Origin: Syngnathus acus
Lineage: Eukaryota; Chordata; Actinopteri; Syngnathiformes; Syngnathidae
Direction: 5' to 3'
DNA length: 64,000 bases
Assembly (NCBI RefSeq): GCF_901709675.1
Contig: NC_051089.1
Span: 10,537,476 to 10,601,475, forward strand
The first letter of the stretch is position 1. Each line of letters begins with the position of its first letter. The notes below the pieces were generated by a model, which did no database searches, was not told where the DNA came from, and was given only the letters and a program-made list of their open reading frames with translations. Shown here piece after piece: positions 20,481 to 58,099 of this stretch. Both the position numbers and the translations under genes were made by a program.

Positions 20481-22164
20481 AAAAGAAGCAACTGCTGGGA
20501 TGGAGCTGTTTTGATCAATGGGAGACAAGGGCTACTTCAGACTGCTCACAATTCCCCCACCTTGTCAAAATTACTGACTCGTACAGGAGACTTGTGCAAT
20601 CAAATTTTTTATTTTTTGTTCATCTCTTAAAGAGTTTTTTCTAATGTCATTGAGTCATACAGGTCACATTAGAAATATGATTTATCTTGTCCTCATTTTT
20701 TTGGTACAACAAAATCAACAAAACAACACTAAATGGTGATGAGATTTCATTTATTCTAAACAAAATTTCTTACAGTTTTTTCTTTTTATGTAAATGACAC
20801 ACATTCAACAAATATTCACTTTAAGTCTAAAGGGTATGAATAATTGAAAGCTTAATTGGCTTGTTTCCGCAAGTCTGGAAAAATGTGGTTTAATGCTTGC
20901 ATATCAGCTCAGATGACAAGTTGGGCAGCAGCTGAATACAGTTTCACACTACTCCAAACTACAACCAGGATAATGAACATATTTTAAAAAGTATTTAGCT
21001 GAAAAAGTCAAATCAAAGCTGATAAAATGGACAATTTTTTATTTTTTTTTCAACAGCGTGCACTGGATCTTTAGAAACACCAGCACCCAGCCAACAGGAT
21101 CATGTCATGTGTGTGTTTGAGAAATGGTGGAGTTAAAAGTGTGATGGTTGAATAAAGGTGAACCAAAAAAAAGTATTGACAGACAAGAATGATGGGCATT
21201 TCTATACCCTACCCTCCAGTCTTTGGGCCAAGCATGCACAGACGGGCGTTAAAAGGTGTCGATGGATGTCTTCAGAACACCGCTCATTCATCTTTCTTTA
21301 TGGTTTTCTTTTGAAAACCGTGTCAAAACACAGGCTCTCTAATGGATGACTTGTTCAGACAGGCCCACAGTTGTGTATTTGGCTGTATAGACACACTCAT
21401 GTGAATCTACTGAATTGCTTTTTTTTCATCTAGACACTGAAGCAAAGAAATTGAGTGTGAAATGTTGATGTCTCGATGAGAAGCATGTTATCGAATTTTA
21501 TCATACAATTTGGCTGCTAGCAAAGCATGGTAAGTGGTTGTGATAATGACGACAGTAATACTAAATACAGATCTAGGGAATGCAATGAATGAATCACAAA
21601 GGTGATAAACTTGTTTGGTGAGTAACCCAACTATGCATCTGTGAAACCTCTCAGCTGCCTGAAGTCCCTCAACCTCTGAAAGGCAACTGCAATGTTCACC
21701 CTATGTTTGTCAAGATTATTAATGTAAAAGAACTGAATGATTCCTAATTCCTTCTTTTGAGCTTTTCTTGCTTCGTTGCTGCTTGTGTTTGCCAAACTTT
21801 TGCCCTGTTGCCTGGATTTCCCACCATAGTTTCAGCAAAACTCCTGAAGCCCTGCAGCGAATGTGTCCGCTAGTGCACGAGAAATGATCGACATCTCATC
21901 TGGTACACAAGTATATAGATATGAAATTAAAAATATAGTTGTATTTTGAAACATGACATAAATTCTGCACTTCATCCGTGCATGTGTGTGTTGATAATAG
22001 TGGTAGAAATAGGAGAGAGGGGGCATATGGGGGGGTCTCGCACATGGTGCCATTTAAGCCTGGCAGAATATTGTATAGAGTGAATATTCAAGATTCGCCC
22101 ACTTTGTAAGAACAAAACCTCAATGATTTAAGGATTTGACCGTGATGGAAAGAAGGTGTGAAGT

Positions 22165-23230
22165 TGAACTTTCCGCGCGTCCCTGAAGGCCACAGTTCCC
22201 CGGGCTGTCAAAGCGCCCTCCCTGTCCCCGCTCGGCCGAGGGAAGCTGCAGGGTTCCGGGATGACGCCACCTCTCGCTCCGCCCCCGACGCAAACTCGCT
22301 CTTTGCGTTCATTTCATTCCTCTTCTCATTCCGAGCATTCTTCGCATCTCTGTCAGTGAGCGAAGCGATTCACCTTCCTTGCCGACTCAAAAACACCAGA
22401 ATAACTTGACATTAATATTGTAAATGCCCAATAACACCACATGAGCTCAAAATGGACATTTTTTTTTTTTTTTTTTAATATGAGGTATCAATAACGAGGT
22501 AAGTTCCATTGCTAGTTGCAGGCATTCAAAGTGAATGCCGACTTCTATTTGCTTGGTTTACTTTATGACTTTTCAAATACTGAGTAGTTTATAAAAAAAA
22601 CAAAAACAAACGCTGGCCTATTTATGTTATTTCTCCCAGGGCGCGTGGAAACGGTGAGTGTAGTGGGTTAGATGGCCGACTCGCTGTTGCAACAGGCACT
22701 TTGAACGCTCGCTCTGCTCTCATCGCTCGAGCGGCGAAAATCTTTTACATTTTTCACATTTTTGGAGAAGAAGGCTGCTCCTACGCCCCTTTTAAAAGCG
22801 CCACATGTCGTGTGCTCCGTGTCAGAGCCTCGGAAACACCCACGGGGGATTTAAGCCTCAACTAAAAAAATACATAACCAGCTCGGAAAACAGTTTTTGG
22901 GACAACATGACGATTGTAAGCGTTGCTCTTTTCCTCTCTCTAGTTGTTGACTCGATCGACACTTGGGGGATTTCATCGGAGGCTTTTCGGACCACCTCGA
23001 CGAAAAACACCAGGGAGACTTGTTGCTTCGCTACCTTGGACGTTGCTTTTTTAAATCGCCGTCGAAGTTGTGTGTGAGTATATCTATTTTTTCGTGCTTC
23101 TTTTTCCTTTAGCTTCACTTTTACAGGGCAGGCGAGGGAACCGCTCGGAAAAATAAGTCAAAAGTCCGTCATTGGTTCGCGCAGCTTACTTTACGTTCGC
23201 TCACGATACGAACAATGCTCAAAATAATAA
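22165..23230 (+). promoter_or_regulatory. CpG-rich block, probable tead1 promoter region
   Basis: CpG is rare elsewhere in the window but dense at 22165-22340 (CCGCGCG, CGCTCGGCCGAGG, CTCCGCCCCCGACGC) and again at 22640-23230. The first part has a GC-box-like CCGCCCCC. The block lies 7 kb upstream of the first tead1 coding exon and is followed by a good donor (ATT/GTAAGC at 22915/22916), as expected for a CpG-island promoter with a noncoding first exon. The transcription start is not defined. Confidence 0.6.
22640..22915 (+). other. tead1: Candidate tead1 5' noncoding exon 1
   Basis: GC-rich sequence ending at a consensus-like donor GTAAGC (22916). Joined to the acceptor at 30030 it carries an open frame from ATG 22805 of 37 codons, plus three codons from exon 2 (GTC TCA CCC) and then TAG (30040-30042). 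This frame is the same as that of the TEAD1 protein but is closed by that stop. The 5' limit is a guess. Confidence 0.45.
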
Positions 23231-25006
23231 CTGTCTATATTCGAAGACTAGTATTTTGCTTTGGATCTTTAAAAAAAAAAACACAACATATTAAAATGAG
23301 ATCATACACATCCTCCAATGTAAAAGTATCCCGGGGCTAAAGGTTTAGTTGTTGGCACAGTGTCGGAGGAATATTAGCTTTAATTGACGTGTTACTCGTT
23401 CGAAAAGTAGATTACTCCGCTATGTCTGGTACTAACTCGCGGGAAATGGACGTTAAATGTTAGTTCGAATATCATTCGTGGCGCCTTTGTTTTGCTTCCC
23501 CCCCCCCCACCGCTATGCTTTCCGTTTGGGGCTTTCCTTTAGTTTGGGATTTGCCTGCTCAGCTAAAAGTGAGCCCTCGTAGTAGATCACCAGTAGCACC
23601 ACATTTTATATTACTTTTTCTTGTAAATTTGCATGCAATTTTCTCAAACTTTCAAACATATTTATTAATTGAAATATAACAATGTAAGTGATTTGCAGCT
23701 TGCAGATAATTTATTTTTTGCACCAGACTTTTGCTGTTTCAAGATTTCACAGCAGCACTGTAAGGTCACAAGGTCACCAGTTAGATACGCCGCTTTGATT
23801 CAGCCACAAGTGTCCCCCCCTAAAGCGGTTTACTTTTCCCAAATTGAATGTCAACGGTGTGGTCAAAGTTGAATAAGCTCGTTTTGCCACTGGACATAAG
23901 TGCAAAATAGACTTGCAGGAGCAGTGAAGGTAGTAAAATGTACTGTTTTTAAATGCAGATTTAATTGATGGAGTTTTCACATCTACTCTCAGAAAACTAC
24001 CCAATTCTTAGCTATGCACAGGCTCAACAAAACATGAAACACAAGAAATTGGCACAAAAGGGTTATTATTTCCAGGAATAATTCCGAACTCTGCATAACC
24101 CCAAACAATTCTCATTATATGAGTAAATCTTCTCGCGAGGGGCTAGAAATGGATGCTTTGTTTTCAGTTTATGCAATCAGGCAACCTGTTGGACCAAAGC
24201 CTGTTCGACACTTGTGTAAGAATAGGAAATATTTGGAGTGAGGTCCTCCCAAAATCGGTTTGCTTTATATCACCTTTGACATGGAACAATAGGCATTTGT
24301 TTAACCTCGATCAACAGGTTTTATAGTCATAAATACAAAAAAAGCTTGGACTTTTTGCAGAATCCCTTATCTTTAGATGCAAGCTTTACTTTAAGGTTGC
24401 ATAATTGTGCTAATGGACAAAAAATATATAGTTTGGGCTAAAGATTATTTATCATTGTGCAAATTTTACTGGGGTCCCAGTGTTGTTTAGGTACATAAAT
24501 ATTTAATCAATTAATGGTAACATATCAATAGACTTCTTTTTTTTTTATCAATTGAGTTTACGTGTCATGATAAAAACAATAGTTATAACCGTACAGAGAA
24601 AGTTATTTTTATTATCTATATTTGTTGATTTTTTTATGTAATAAGTCTCTATTTTTGTAGAGCAACTTCCCCTTTCAATTTTATTTGCATTTACAAGGAT
24701 ATGACTCTGTCACGTAAACATTGTTGTTTTATGTTACGGTAAAAGTTTCAGCAGTTTTCTTGAATCTATAAATCACAAGATTTTGAACCATAGAATTTGT
24801 AGCAGGCTACTAGGATGCTATATCTGCTTTTGACGATTTTAAAAAGGACACTCCCGCAGGCTTCCAGACTGTTTGTGCCCTGAGGTAAACCTTGGTCTAG
24901 AAAGGGAATTTTAGAGTGTGTGTGTGCTGCTGCTCAGCAGTTTGAGCAAAGCCCACTGAGACCAGCCCAGAGTGCCACCAAAAAGGAAAAGCTGGCTCAA
25001 AGCCAC

Positions 25007-25051
25007 TGACGTCATTTAAGAAAATCGGCTTCAAACTGCAGCCATAAATGG
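25007..25051. promoter_or_regulatory. CRE and CArG box pair
   Basis: TGACGTCA (25007-25014) is a full palindromic CRE. CCATAAATGG (25042-25051) fits the SRF CArG consensus CC(A/T)6GG and is palindromic in outline. They lie 28 bp apart in tead1 intron 1. This is motif evidence only. Confidence 0.5.
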
Positions 25052-28000
25052 TCCACTAGCTACCGGAAATATTTGACTCCTGTCAGACCTTTTTAGTTAA
25101 TGCAACACAGTTGTTTTTTTTCAATAGCCAAGAAAAAAAAAAGTGGCATGTTTCAGTTTTCCTTTACCATATATAATTTACCATGCATAATTTGATTCGT
25201 CTCGAAATGGCATTCTTGAAATGTATGTTCTGAAAAGTATTATTCATCTAATTTTTTTGTGTGACCATAAGTAACACACGATAGTATTCTCTGACTCATC
25301 ATCTCAGTAGGAATCACTTTCTATCTGTTGTACAACTGGAGTTCTTATCCGCTATAAAGGCAGGAAATCTGGGCTTCAACAACTTCCTCTCCCTGTGCAG
25401 GCAATAAGAGTGAGTGACCAAGTTGCTCAGCCTTCGATGATTAATAGGGAACAAAGGCGTAAGGCCACTTCATTTACTGAAAGTGTGTATAATATTTGGC
25501 TTCTATTCAGACATATTCTCCAATCAAATCTGGCTACAAATTTCCACACGACACCTCCTCAGTAGTCACCGTACTGTAACCAGGACTGACAGAGATAAGG
25601 TTTTCTGGCCAGAAGGTGCCCTGGATTCTGCCGAGGCACAGATAAAGTGGAGGGGAAGCTTGTAATATTCAAATGCACATTGTACCCTGTACATTAGTTT
25701 TTAATCTTAGGTGGGACTGATGGAAAGTAATGCAAACTCGGTGCTGCGAATGCAGTCTAAATGTGCATGTGTTCATTCTTTACCCAGTATTTTTCCGTCA
25801 TCGGTCTCGTAAAAGAGTATCCACAGTTTTTGAGTCAAACCCCGCGGGTGGGTTGTTCAAAATGTACCATTTCTGACACCTGAATAAGATATATTACGTG
25901 TAATTTGTGTAGTATTGCGGCAATGGGGAAAAAAATAAAGGTAATTGTGTACAGGCCGAATGATGGCTGCAGACAAGGAAATGCAAATGGTTGCCCTCAC
26001 ACTCATCACTGTGATTTGTTTTTTCATGCCCGTCCGCACGCGTCCTGAATGAGCCTGTGGCTCGGCGCTCATAAGATTCTTTATCTGACAGACCTTTATT
26101 TACAGCTTTAATTTCCTGAGCTTTATGTGTTCAGCTCGCGCTCCACGCTACTGCATGCTTGCTGTCTGGAATGCGCTGCATTTTTTTCAAAGGCAAATAT
26201 CCAAGCTGTAATATTTGAAAGGTACATTTTATTTTAATATGTTCCGGCATTACAAGAAGGAGATTGTTTCCCTCAAATTCATGAAAAAAAATCACCCTTG
26301 TGTTATGGTAGACAATGTTTTAACTACATCTCTTTTCTGGACTGCAGATGTGTCTGATGTTGTCCAGGCCGTGTTGTTGCTAGGTGGTTCTCATTTTGAG
26401 GCGGGTCGAGCGAGGGCTGCTTTGATAGGACCTGTAAATCAATCCTATTCTCTGGCAAACAAAGATTGATCCCACAGTGGCCTGATGGTTGCTGGGTGGT
26501 GAGGTCCAGGCCTCAGGTTTGAGTGTGATGACATGAGACAGATTCGCAGCATCTAAGCCGACCGGTTCAAAGAGGCATGAAATGAACACAAAAGCCATTG
26601 CCCACATGGGCAGCCCTAAGAAAGTCTTCCAACCCCTTGCGTTTAAATTGGTATTGTAATATTTAATCTTCATGCTCTGGTAATCTACATACAATATATT
26701 ACTGGGATCATTTTGATTGGTATAAATTCCCATTTTATCATTCAACTTTTCTTTCTCGAATTCAATTGTAGTACAGTCGCTTGTTTCTACGCCTCCGAAA
26801 AACATTTTTATTTTGCAAGTGTGGGGTCAATGTGTCAACTCTGTTTAAATGAAATTCGTAGTTAACTTGGTGTTTTTGTAGGAAAGATGTGTAAATAAAT
26901 GGAATCGCAAAGGTAATTTCAAAAGTATTTGCCTGATTCATTTTTTCATTCATTTTGTTGCATTCATTCCGCCTTACAAATGCATCTCAAGGTCCTCAAA
27001 GATATGCTTTTACAGACGTAAAACAATTTTCCCAATGATGTTTTAATTTGCCATATAATAGAGGGTGCGTCTACTATTGTGAATGCTCAGAGTTTTTTTT
27101 TTGCACATTGCTCAAAAGGAAATACTTTTCACATTGCTGTGATAATTATGTCTCTACAACATCCGGAAAATGTTACGTTTTTAAACCGCATCATAATTAT
27201 GGTTTTACACATTGAGGCCTTAAATACCGTGGGTTATTATGGAGCCCACAAAAGTCATTCATGAAATCATTATTGCACCTTCTGAGATAACAGCACAAAA
27301 GAACTCCACATGGAAAATTACATTTGAGACCTCTCATCTGCTATTTCATTACCTTGCTCTGTCTGATGGCTGAAATGGGTTCTCTTAATTTAAGGAGCTG
27401 GATTCCAGCTCGGTGAGTGGTTTATGTAATCTCACTGTAAGTATAATTTCCCATAATGCCGTGTCACAGCTACTACTCTGCTTAGCTACCACTGTCACTT
27501 ACTGCAATGCCGGCCATCTCTCTGCCCCATATCTGACGAGTAAGACCATTTCTATGGTGCACGCTCTGAAAGGAGGAAAATATGCAATTATCTGTAAGCC
27601 ACAAGTGTTTCTATGGGTGACATTCATACCTTCCTGTGAAAAACACAATTAGGCCCCAGATTCTATGGCACTAGGAGACCCCTTCATTGATGACTCACAA
27701 AGAGCTTTTAGCAGAAGCATCCAATTTAGGGATTCAAAGGAGCTAATCTATTGAAGCTAGATATGACTTGTATTCCAAAACTATTTATTTGAGCTAAGAA
27801 CCAAGTCAACAAACCAAGACTAAGACATGGAATATTTGAGAGATTTACACATCATGTATAGTTCCATGTAAAAAAGAAAAATGTGAGTATGGAGTGGAGG
27901 GCTAAATAAGAACCCTTTAAAATTCTGATGTGGCACTGGCTTCATTAATTCTTGATTTTTTTTTTTTTTTTTTTAAAACTTGTTATAGTCTTGCCCTGAC

Positions 28001-28465
28001 AGAGATCTGTGCCAAGATCTAAATAGTAATTTACTGGACCTGTTGCTGGTGTTAAATCAGAAAATGTATGCACCCACCATCTGGTGTTCACACCTGAATA
28101 ACCCCACTTCCTATTCCATTGTCACCGTTACTACACAGTTGTCCCTCACTACATTTCACATTAAATGGGCAATTTTCTTTTTCCATGGCATTTTTCCATT
28201 GCATACAATGGATGAAACAAGGAGATACAAAGCACATACGTACAAAAAAATATAGCAGATCAACGTTCAGTTTTATAGTAATAATAAATTGTATTTGCCA
28301 CCTGAATGTATCATGTCAATGTTAGGCGGGGAATTAAATCAGAATGTTGCGATTGGACATTGTATCCATCTTATGGTACAGTATTTATCCGTCTCTCTAA
28401 ACACATTGCTAATATGCAGTGCTTAACTAGCTAATTGATTAGTCTACCATACAAGGAAACAAATA

Positions 28466-28600
28466 GCACCATTAAGCTTTTATGCAGACCTTTTCAATGT
28501 CGGTGAATTCTTTGTCTATTTATTAAGATTGGAAAAAAAGCACCATTAAGCTTTAATGCAGTGAATTCTTCATGTCTATTTATTAAAGATTGGAAAAAAA
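28466..28600. repeat. Tandem duplication, two copies of about 60-74 bp
   Basis: Copy 1 (28466-28539) and copy 2 (28540-28600) share GCACCATTAAGCTTT, ATGCAG, GTGAATTCTT, GTCTATTTATTAA and GATTGGAAAAAAA in the same order. Copy 2 lacks about 13 bp present in copy 1 (after ATGCAG). Confidence 0.85.
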
Positions 28601-29810
28601 CTGCATTAAGTATCCCCATCCACACCAAAAACTAAAGGGTTGTTTGGCCTGTGGCTAATTGTTATGGTCTTAACAGAATAGGCAAGGAAAAGTTAAAAAC
28701 AATCCTACTTGTCTACTGTAAAGTGCAATGTTAAATCAGCACTTAGTAAGAGAATGTAGAATATTTGATAAGGCACTTAATTGTATTTAGTGTTCTTATC
28801 GACTGTCAGGAAAACAAACACAATCTGGATTCCACAGATTTGAAACCTCGTCAAGCCTCACAGTGTGAGTACAACGTAGCTGTGAAGAAAGTTGCTATAC
28901 ATCATGTCATTATGCTCCAACATTGCCGTAACTTGCACTCAGCTGCCTGTTATAAGTCACATCTTAGCACAGTTTTTTTGAGAAAGAAAAAAAAAATCGA
29001 TATTTGGTTTTTCTAAAAGGGTTTGAAATCCTGAAATCTTGGAACAGAAAGCCCCATTTAAAGAGGAATGAAAGAAGCCAACAAGTATAGGTAGATTTAA
29101 ACTGGTCTGATTGCCAGAGAGACCGTCATTAAGAGTGTCTCAAGGATGACAAAGAAGACCCGGTTCCTCGTTGTCCAAATCAATAGATCCTTTTACCCAG
29201 TCGTTTCAGTCGAGCAATGTTAATACTGTTTTCGTGCTTTGCCGCTCTATAGAAACTGCACAGAGACAGAATGGACTAGCATAGAATGTTGGACTGCTGC
29301 AGTATATAAAAGTGCAATCAGTGCAAGCAAGCAAGGCGGAATGAAAGTTGGTTTGTGGTGTTAAGAAGCTAGCATCCTAATATTTCAATCTATAGTCTCT
29401 TTTAGGCGGAAAGTTTCAGCCCCCACCTGTTCTTCAAATACCATCTCATCATGTCTTGAATATGGACCTAATTCGATGTTGACTCTTTGTTTTACGTTTA
29501 TAAACTAATTAGTTTTGCATTAGGTTACAATAAGTGCAACACATCTAGAAAGACAAATATGCCTTCGCCCCCATTAGCTCCCCTCTCCCACTCTCAATCA
29601 GTTGTGAGGTAGTTTAGCAGTGTCAGCAGTTTACACAAAAAAACACAACTCAGTGAAAGTTCTCTCCGTTCACTGGGTGTTTTCCCCCTTCAGTGTAACC
29701 CGTTACACCCTCCCCCATCATAAACTGACATGCTGAAAAAAAATATAGGCACACTTAAGACAGCTTGCGCCACGTGAATAGATTTCCTCTCTGAACAATT
29801 TGGCTGTGGC

Positions 29811-29880
29811 TGAGTCACTTGTGAAACTCTTCTTCGTTTGAGTCTGTATGTTGGTATTGTAATGCCCTCTGGTGGCCAAG
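29811..29880 (-). repeat. Dispersed repeat copy B with AP-1 and CTCF-like sites
   Basis: It aligns with copy A at 2481-2556. It starts with TGAGTCA and ends in AATGCCCTCTGGTGG (29861-29875), whose complement CCACCAGAGGGCATT matches 14 of 15 positions of the CTCF core consensus. It lies 150 bp upstream of the first tead1 coding exon. Confidence 0.6.
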
Positions 29881-30030
29881 TGGCAAGGAACGATGGGGAA
29901 TGATTTTGAACTTATTTCAATGAGGAGATTTGAGATACACGTGTTTTCAGTTATGAGAGTGGTTACGGAACAAATGACATTTGTATAAAGAAAGTTGAAG
30001 CACCGCTGTCTGTTGCATATTTTTTCCCAG

Positions 30031-54847
<24,817 letters not shown>

Positions 54848-57800
54848 ATGGGCCCCTCTCTCCTTTTCCTCACATACGTTCTGACCTCCAGACAAGTGGC
54901 AGTGCCTCTCGCTCAAAGTCACACCGACAACACTTTGTGGTCATTACCTGAAGTCTCTTCTTATCATTGTGTTGCTTTTGTGTCATTTGACTGCACCTAT
55001 GAGTTACGCTACAGGTGTTTTCTTTTCTTTGGTTATTCTCGGCTCCACTGCAGGAAATTTCTTTGAGAGATCATGTAGGCTGGTTACATACACAATTGAC
55101 TTCTCTTATTCGCTCAATGGAATTGTATGTTGTCTACTTTTGTGTGTGTGTGTGTATATATGCTATTGGCCTTTTTGTGCCAGTGGCCTGATGTGGTCTG
55201 TGTAATATTTGAGTGTGTTGAGCATACTTTTTAGATGTACAAGACCTGCTGCCCATAGAGCTCCAAAGAAACTAACCTGACACTAAATATTATGACACTA
55301 AATTTCACTACATTTCTTTTCATAAATGAATAATTCTCCCTGTTGAAGCACAACAAACGAGACACTACACTCACTTTGCTGCCTTTCCTTGTGGATTTAG
55401 GGAAACATTCCAACCTCCTCAGCATTCCGGTTTCTGTCAGTTAATTCTGACAGGTTAAAGCGCTACAAGACTGACTCATCCAAAAGCACTTTGTTTCTTA
55501 TGCTCTTAAGTAATCACAATACTATCTTAGACAGCAAGCTGTGTTTACCTTGCAGCTTCTCCCCCTGTGAACGAGTAGCATGATCTGAGTCAGCGCGTCG
55601 CTGCCTCACATTACATTCCCGTCGTTATCGTGGCCTATGCCGCCCCCAAGCCTTAAACACGCTACAGCTGTGAGACGCTACTAAAACTGTGATCCGTCTC
55701 CTTGTAAACACGCCGCTCCTTGGAGTGGTGTGAGAGAGTCCCGATACAGTCTGCCAAAGTGTTAAGAGTACAGTGCCTTAGCGTATGTGGTCCATCTTAA
55801 TCCAGCAGTCTAATTTGAAGTCAGGCTGATACAGGCAAAAGCAGTACACTCCATGTTTTGAGATTCACTGTATAAGAAGTTGTATTTTTCTCTATAAAAG
55901 TCATATTCGCTAAATGTCAGCTTTTTATATGAAGTCTGGTTGAATGGCCTGTGGTAATGGTCAAAGGTGAAAAACAAACAACAACCACACTACTCTCTAA
56001 ATGTGTTGTGCGTGGTAGCAAAAAGTGCCTTTGGTTTACAATTTCCAATTCAACCTGACACAAAAACAAAACGTTGCTAAACCAAAAATGAGATGGAACC
56101 AAGTACCACCACATTGCCTTTTCTTAATGCAAGGGTGGGGGACGGAGCATTTCATCGGGCCCGTGTGTAATTATAACCACAAATATAACCTTAGAGGTCC
56201 TGACATTTCCTCTTTAATGCTCAAAATGCAATCTAAACAAAACCTTAAACACAACTTTGTTTTTTTTAACTTCCATTTGTACTGAGCTGACTTTTTGTGT
56301 ACAAAAAAGGTCCATTTCACTCAAGCATGGTTCACAAATCTGTTAGTAAGCACTTCTCCTTTGCCGAGATAATCCATTCACCTCAGAGGTACGGCCTATC
56401 AATACGGTAAAACTACACATTTGAAATTGACCTTTTCCCGTGAGCATCTTAAGACTCTCCTTTGCAATAATGAAAATTGTCTAATCAGCATATTGTTTTG
56501 ATTTGAATGTTCTGGTAAATTGGAAGTTCTAACTATGATTTAGGCACATTTGTGAGAGAAATGGTCTTTTTGTGTACAGCCAAAATGTCACAACAGGAAA
56601 ATATTAGTGTTACATTTTAATGAAAAGAAATTGCATCAAATTTTGTTCATTAAAAGACATAAGTACCGCCCCGGGACTTGAACCGATTCCCCATCCATGC
56701 CTTAAAGGACTGTCCCGCTTTCCAGGGGGAAGCTGCCCACTTGTTGATGGTTCACTCATCTTTGGATTTCACGAAGGATGTTTACAAGGTAAAATTGCAT
56801 CATGTTCAAGAGCTTAAAAGACTGCAGCAGAGCCTGACCAAATAATTGGCCGGCTAAATCTGCTGAAGTTAAAGGTCAATATAATTTTACTTTCTCCTCA
56901 TGCAACAGCAAGCATCCAGTAGGTATGGGCAGGAAGTAAAGGCAAGCAGAATGTTATTCTTAGCCATCTTCCCAAATCCCTGTTAAGGTGTTTGTAAGTA
57001 CGCTGATAAGATTTGTCAAAAAAAAATTCTGCCAAATATCGTAATCAGCCTCAAAAAATCCATCTCAATCAGGCCCGACACTGCAAAACACTTGCAGGTT
57101 CAAGTGTGTCAAACTAAAAACGAGTTTCTGAAAGTTGTCCCCCCCACCCACACCCCCTAAAACCAGGTGAGGTTTGTTTTTAAAAAAAAAAAAAGAAATA
57201 TTTGAAGGTAAAGTTAAAGCGTGGACCAGAGCTTCATGCATCTACACTGTTTCTTCAAGAGAAAAGGATCTGTGGTGGATGCACATCAATGTACAATCAG
57301 TGTTTTGCCACCACAGTCTAAAGAACACTGTGCTCTTTTGTTTGACTGTGTATCTGTTCACGTATTGATCTGTACCTGTTTTCTTCTTGTACTTGTACGC
57401 AGTTGTATGGTTGCGTGTTAACATGGTCTGTATATCGAGATGCTCATTGTTTGCTGGTACAATACACGTTGATGTGCGGTTTCAGCACTACGACGACACG
57501 ATCGAATGTTTGCACCCTTTTGTCGTACAAAACTGACATTTAAAACATTACAAAAAATAAATTGAGAAATAGCTAATACGTTTGACTCAGAGCTGCAACG
57601 GCATCTGCAGTTTTTTGTATTTTTTGTCAAGGAATCAGGTACTGGTACCCTTCTGGTTTCTCATCATTTTCAAATTGTGGCTTTAAAGTGATTTTACTTC
57701 ACATAGCTCACACGTTTGTTTTGTGTGCACACTTGTTCATGTAAAAATGTGTTTTGTACAAAAAAAATTATATCCAAGCGTTTCTTGGTACAGATGTGTG

Positions 57801-58010
57801 ATAACTTTTCTTATCTACGACTGTAACGTGTTGGAGCAAGGAAGAAAAAAAATAGGCTCTACTCTCTATGTTTTGCATAATTATTATGATGGTCTTGTCT
57901 TTGCTGTAACATTATGATGCCTTCTTGATAATACTAGATATTTTGTAGCTTTCTAGATCATTTTTATGTATGCAATATTGCAGCTAAATAAAACTTAAAA
58001 CTGCTGTTTT
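54848..58010 (+). other. tead1 3' UTR (long)
   Basis: About 3.1 kb without coding signals up to the AATAAA at 57987. TEAD1 transcripts are known for long 3' UTRs. A low-complexity TG/TA tract lies at 55141-55160. The 56660-56740 stretch looks like fragmentary repeat DNA. Extent is inferred from the poly(A) signal only. Confidence 0.55.
57987..57992 (+). terminator. Candidate polyadenylation signal, tead1
   Basis: AATAAA in CTAAATAAAACTT, followed 20-30 bases later by T-rich sequence (GACGTTTTTTTTTTAAAC). Confidence 0.6.
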
Positions 58011-58099
58011 TGACGTTTTTTTTTTAAACTTGAGTTCCAGTACTTTGTATGCGAGCGCAAGTTTTTCTTCTCTATTGTGTTGTCTTACCACAGCTCAAC

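Larger units (their letters stand above)
14881..22160. other. Intergenic region mical2 - tead1
   Basis: About 7.3 kb, AT-rich, without coding exons that I can support. It holds probable repeat fragments at 17440-17580, 18300-18380 and 20310-20480, a TA microsatellite at 19404-19444, and a CTCF-like motif CTCCTAGAGGGCGCA at 18713-18727 (12 of 15 consensus positions). In human the gene PARVA lies in the corresponding interval; no PARVA-like exon is visible here. Confidence 0.6.
22916..30030 (+). other. tead1 intron 1
   Basis: About 7.1 kb of AT-rich intron. It holds a CRE plus CArG pair (25007-25051), a tandem duplication (28466-28600), a TATA box candidate (29303-29310) and repeat copy B with a CTCF-like site (29811-29880). 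The 27400-27690 stretch is less AT-rich and could be conserved noncoding sequence. Confidence 0.6.

Noticed and set aside
56660-56740. Resemblance to a tRNA T-arm on the - strand (GGTTCAAGTCC)
   Set aside because: The flanks do not pair into a T stem and no D or anticodon arm can be drawn. At most it is a scrap of a tRNA-derived SINE.
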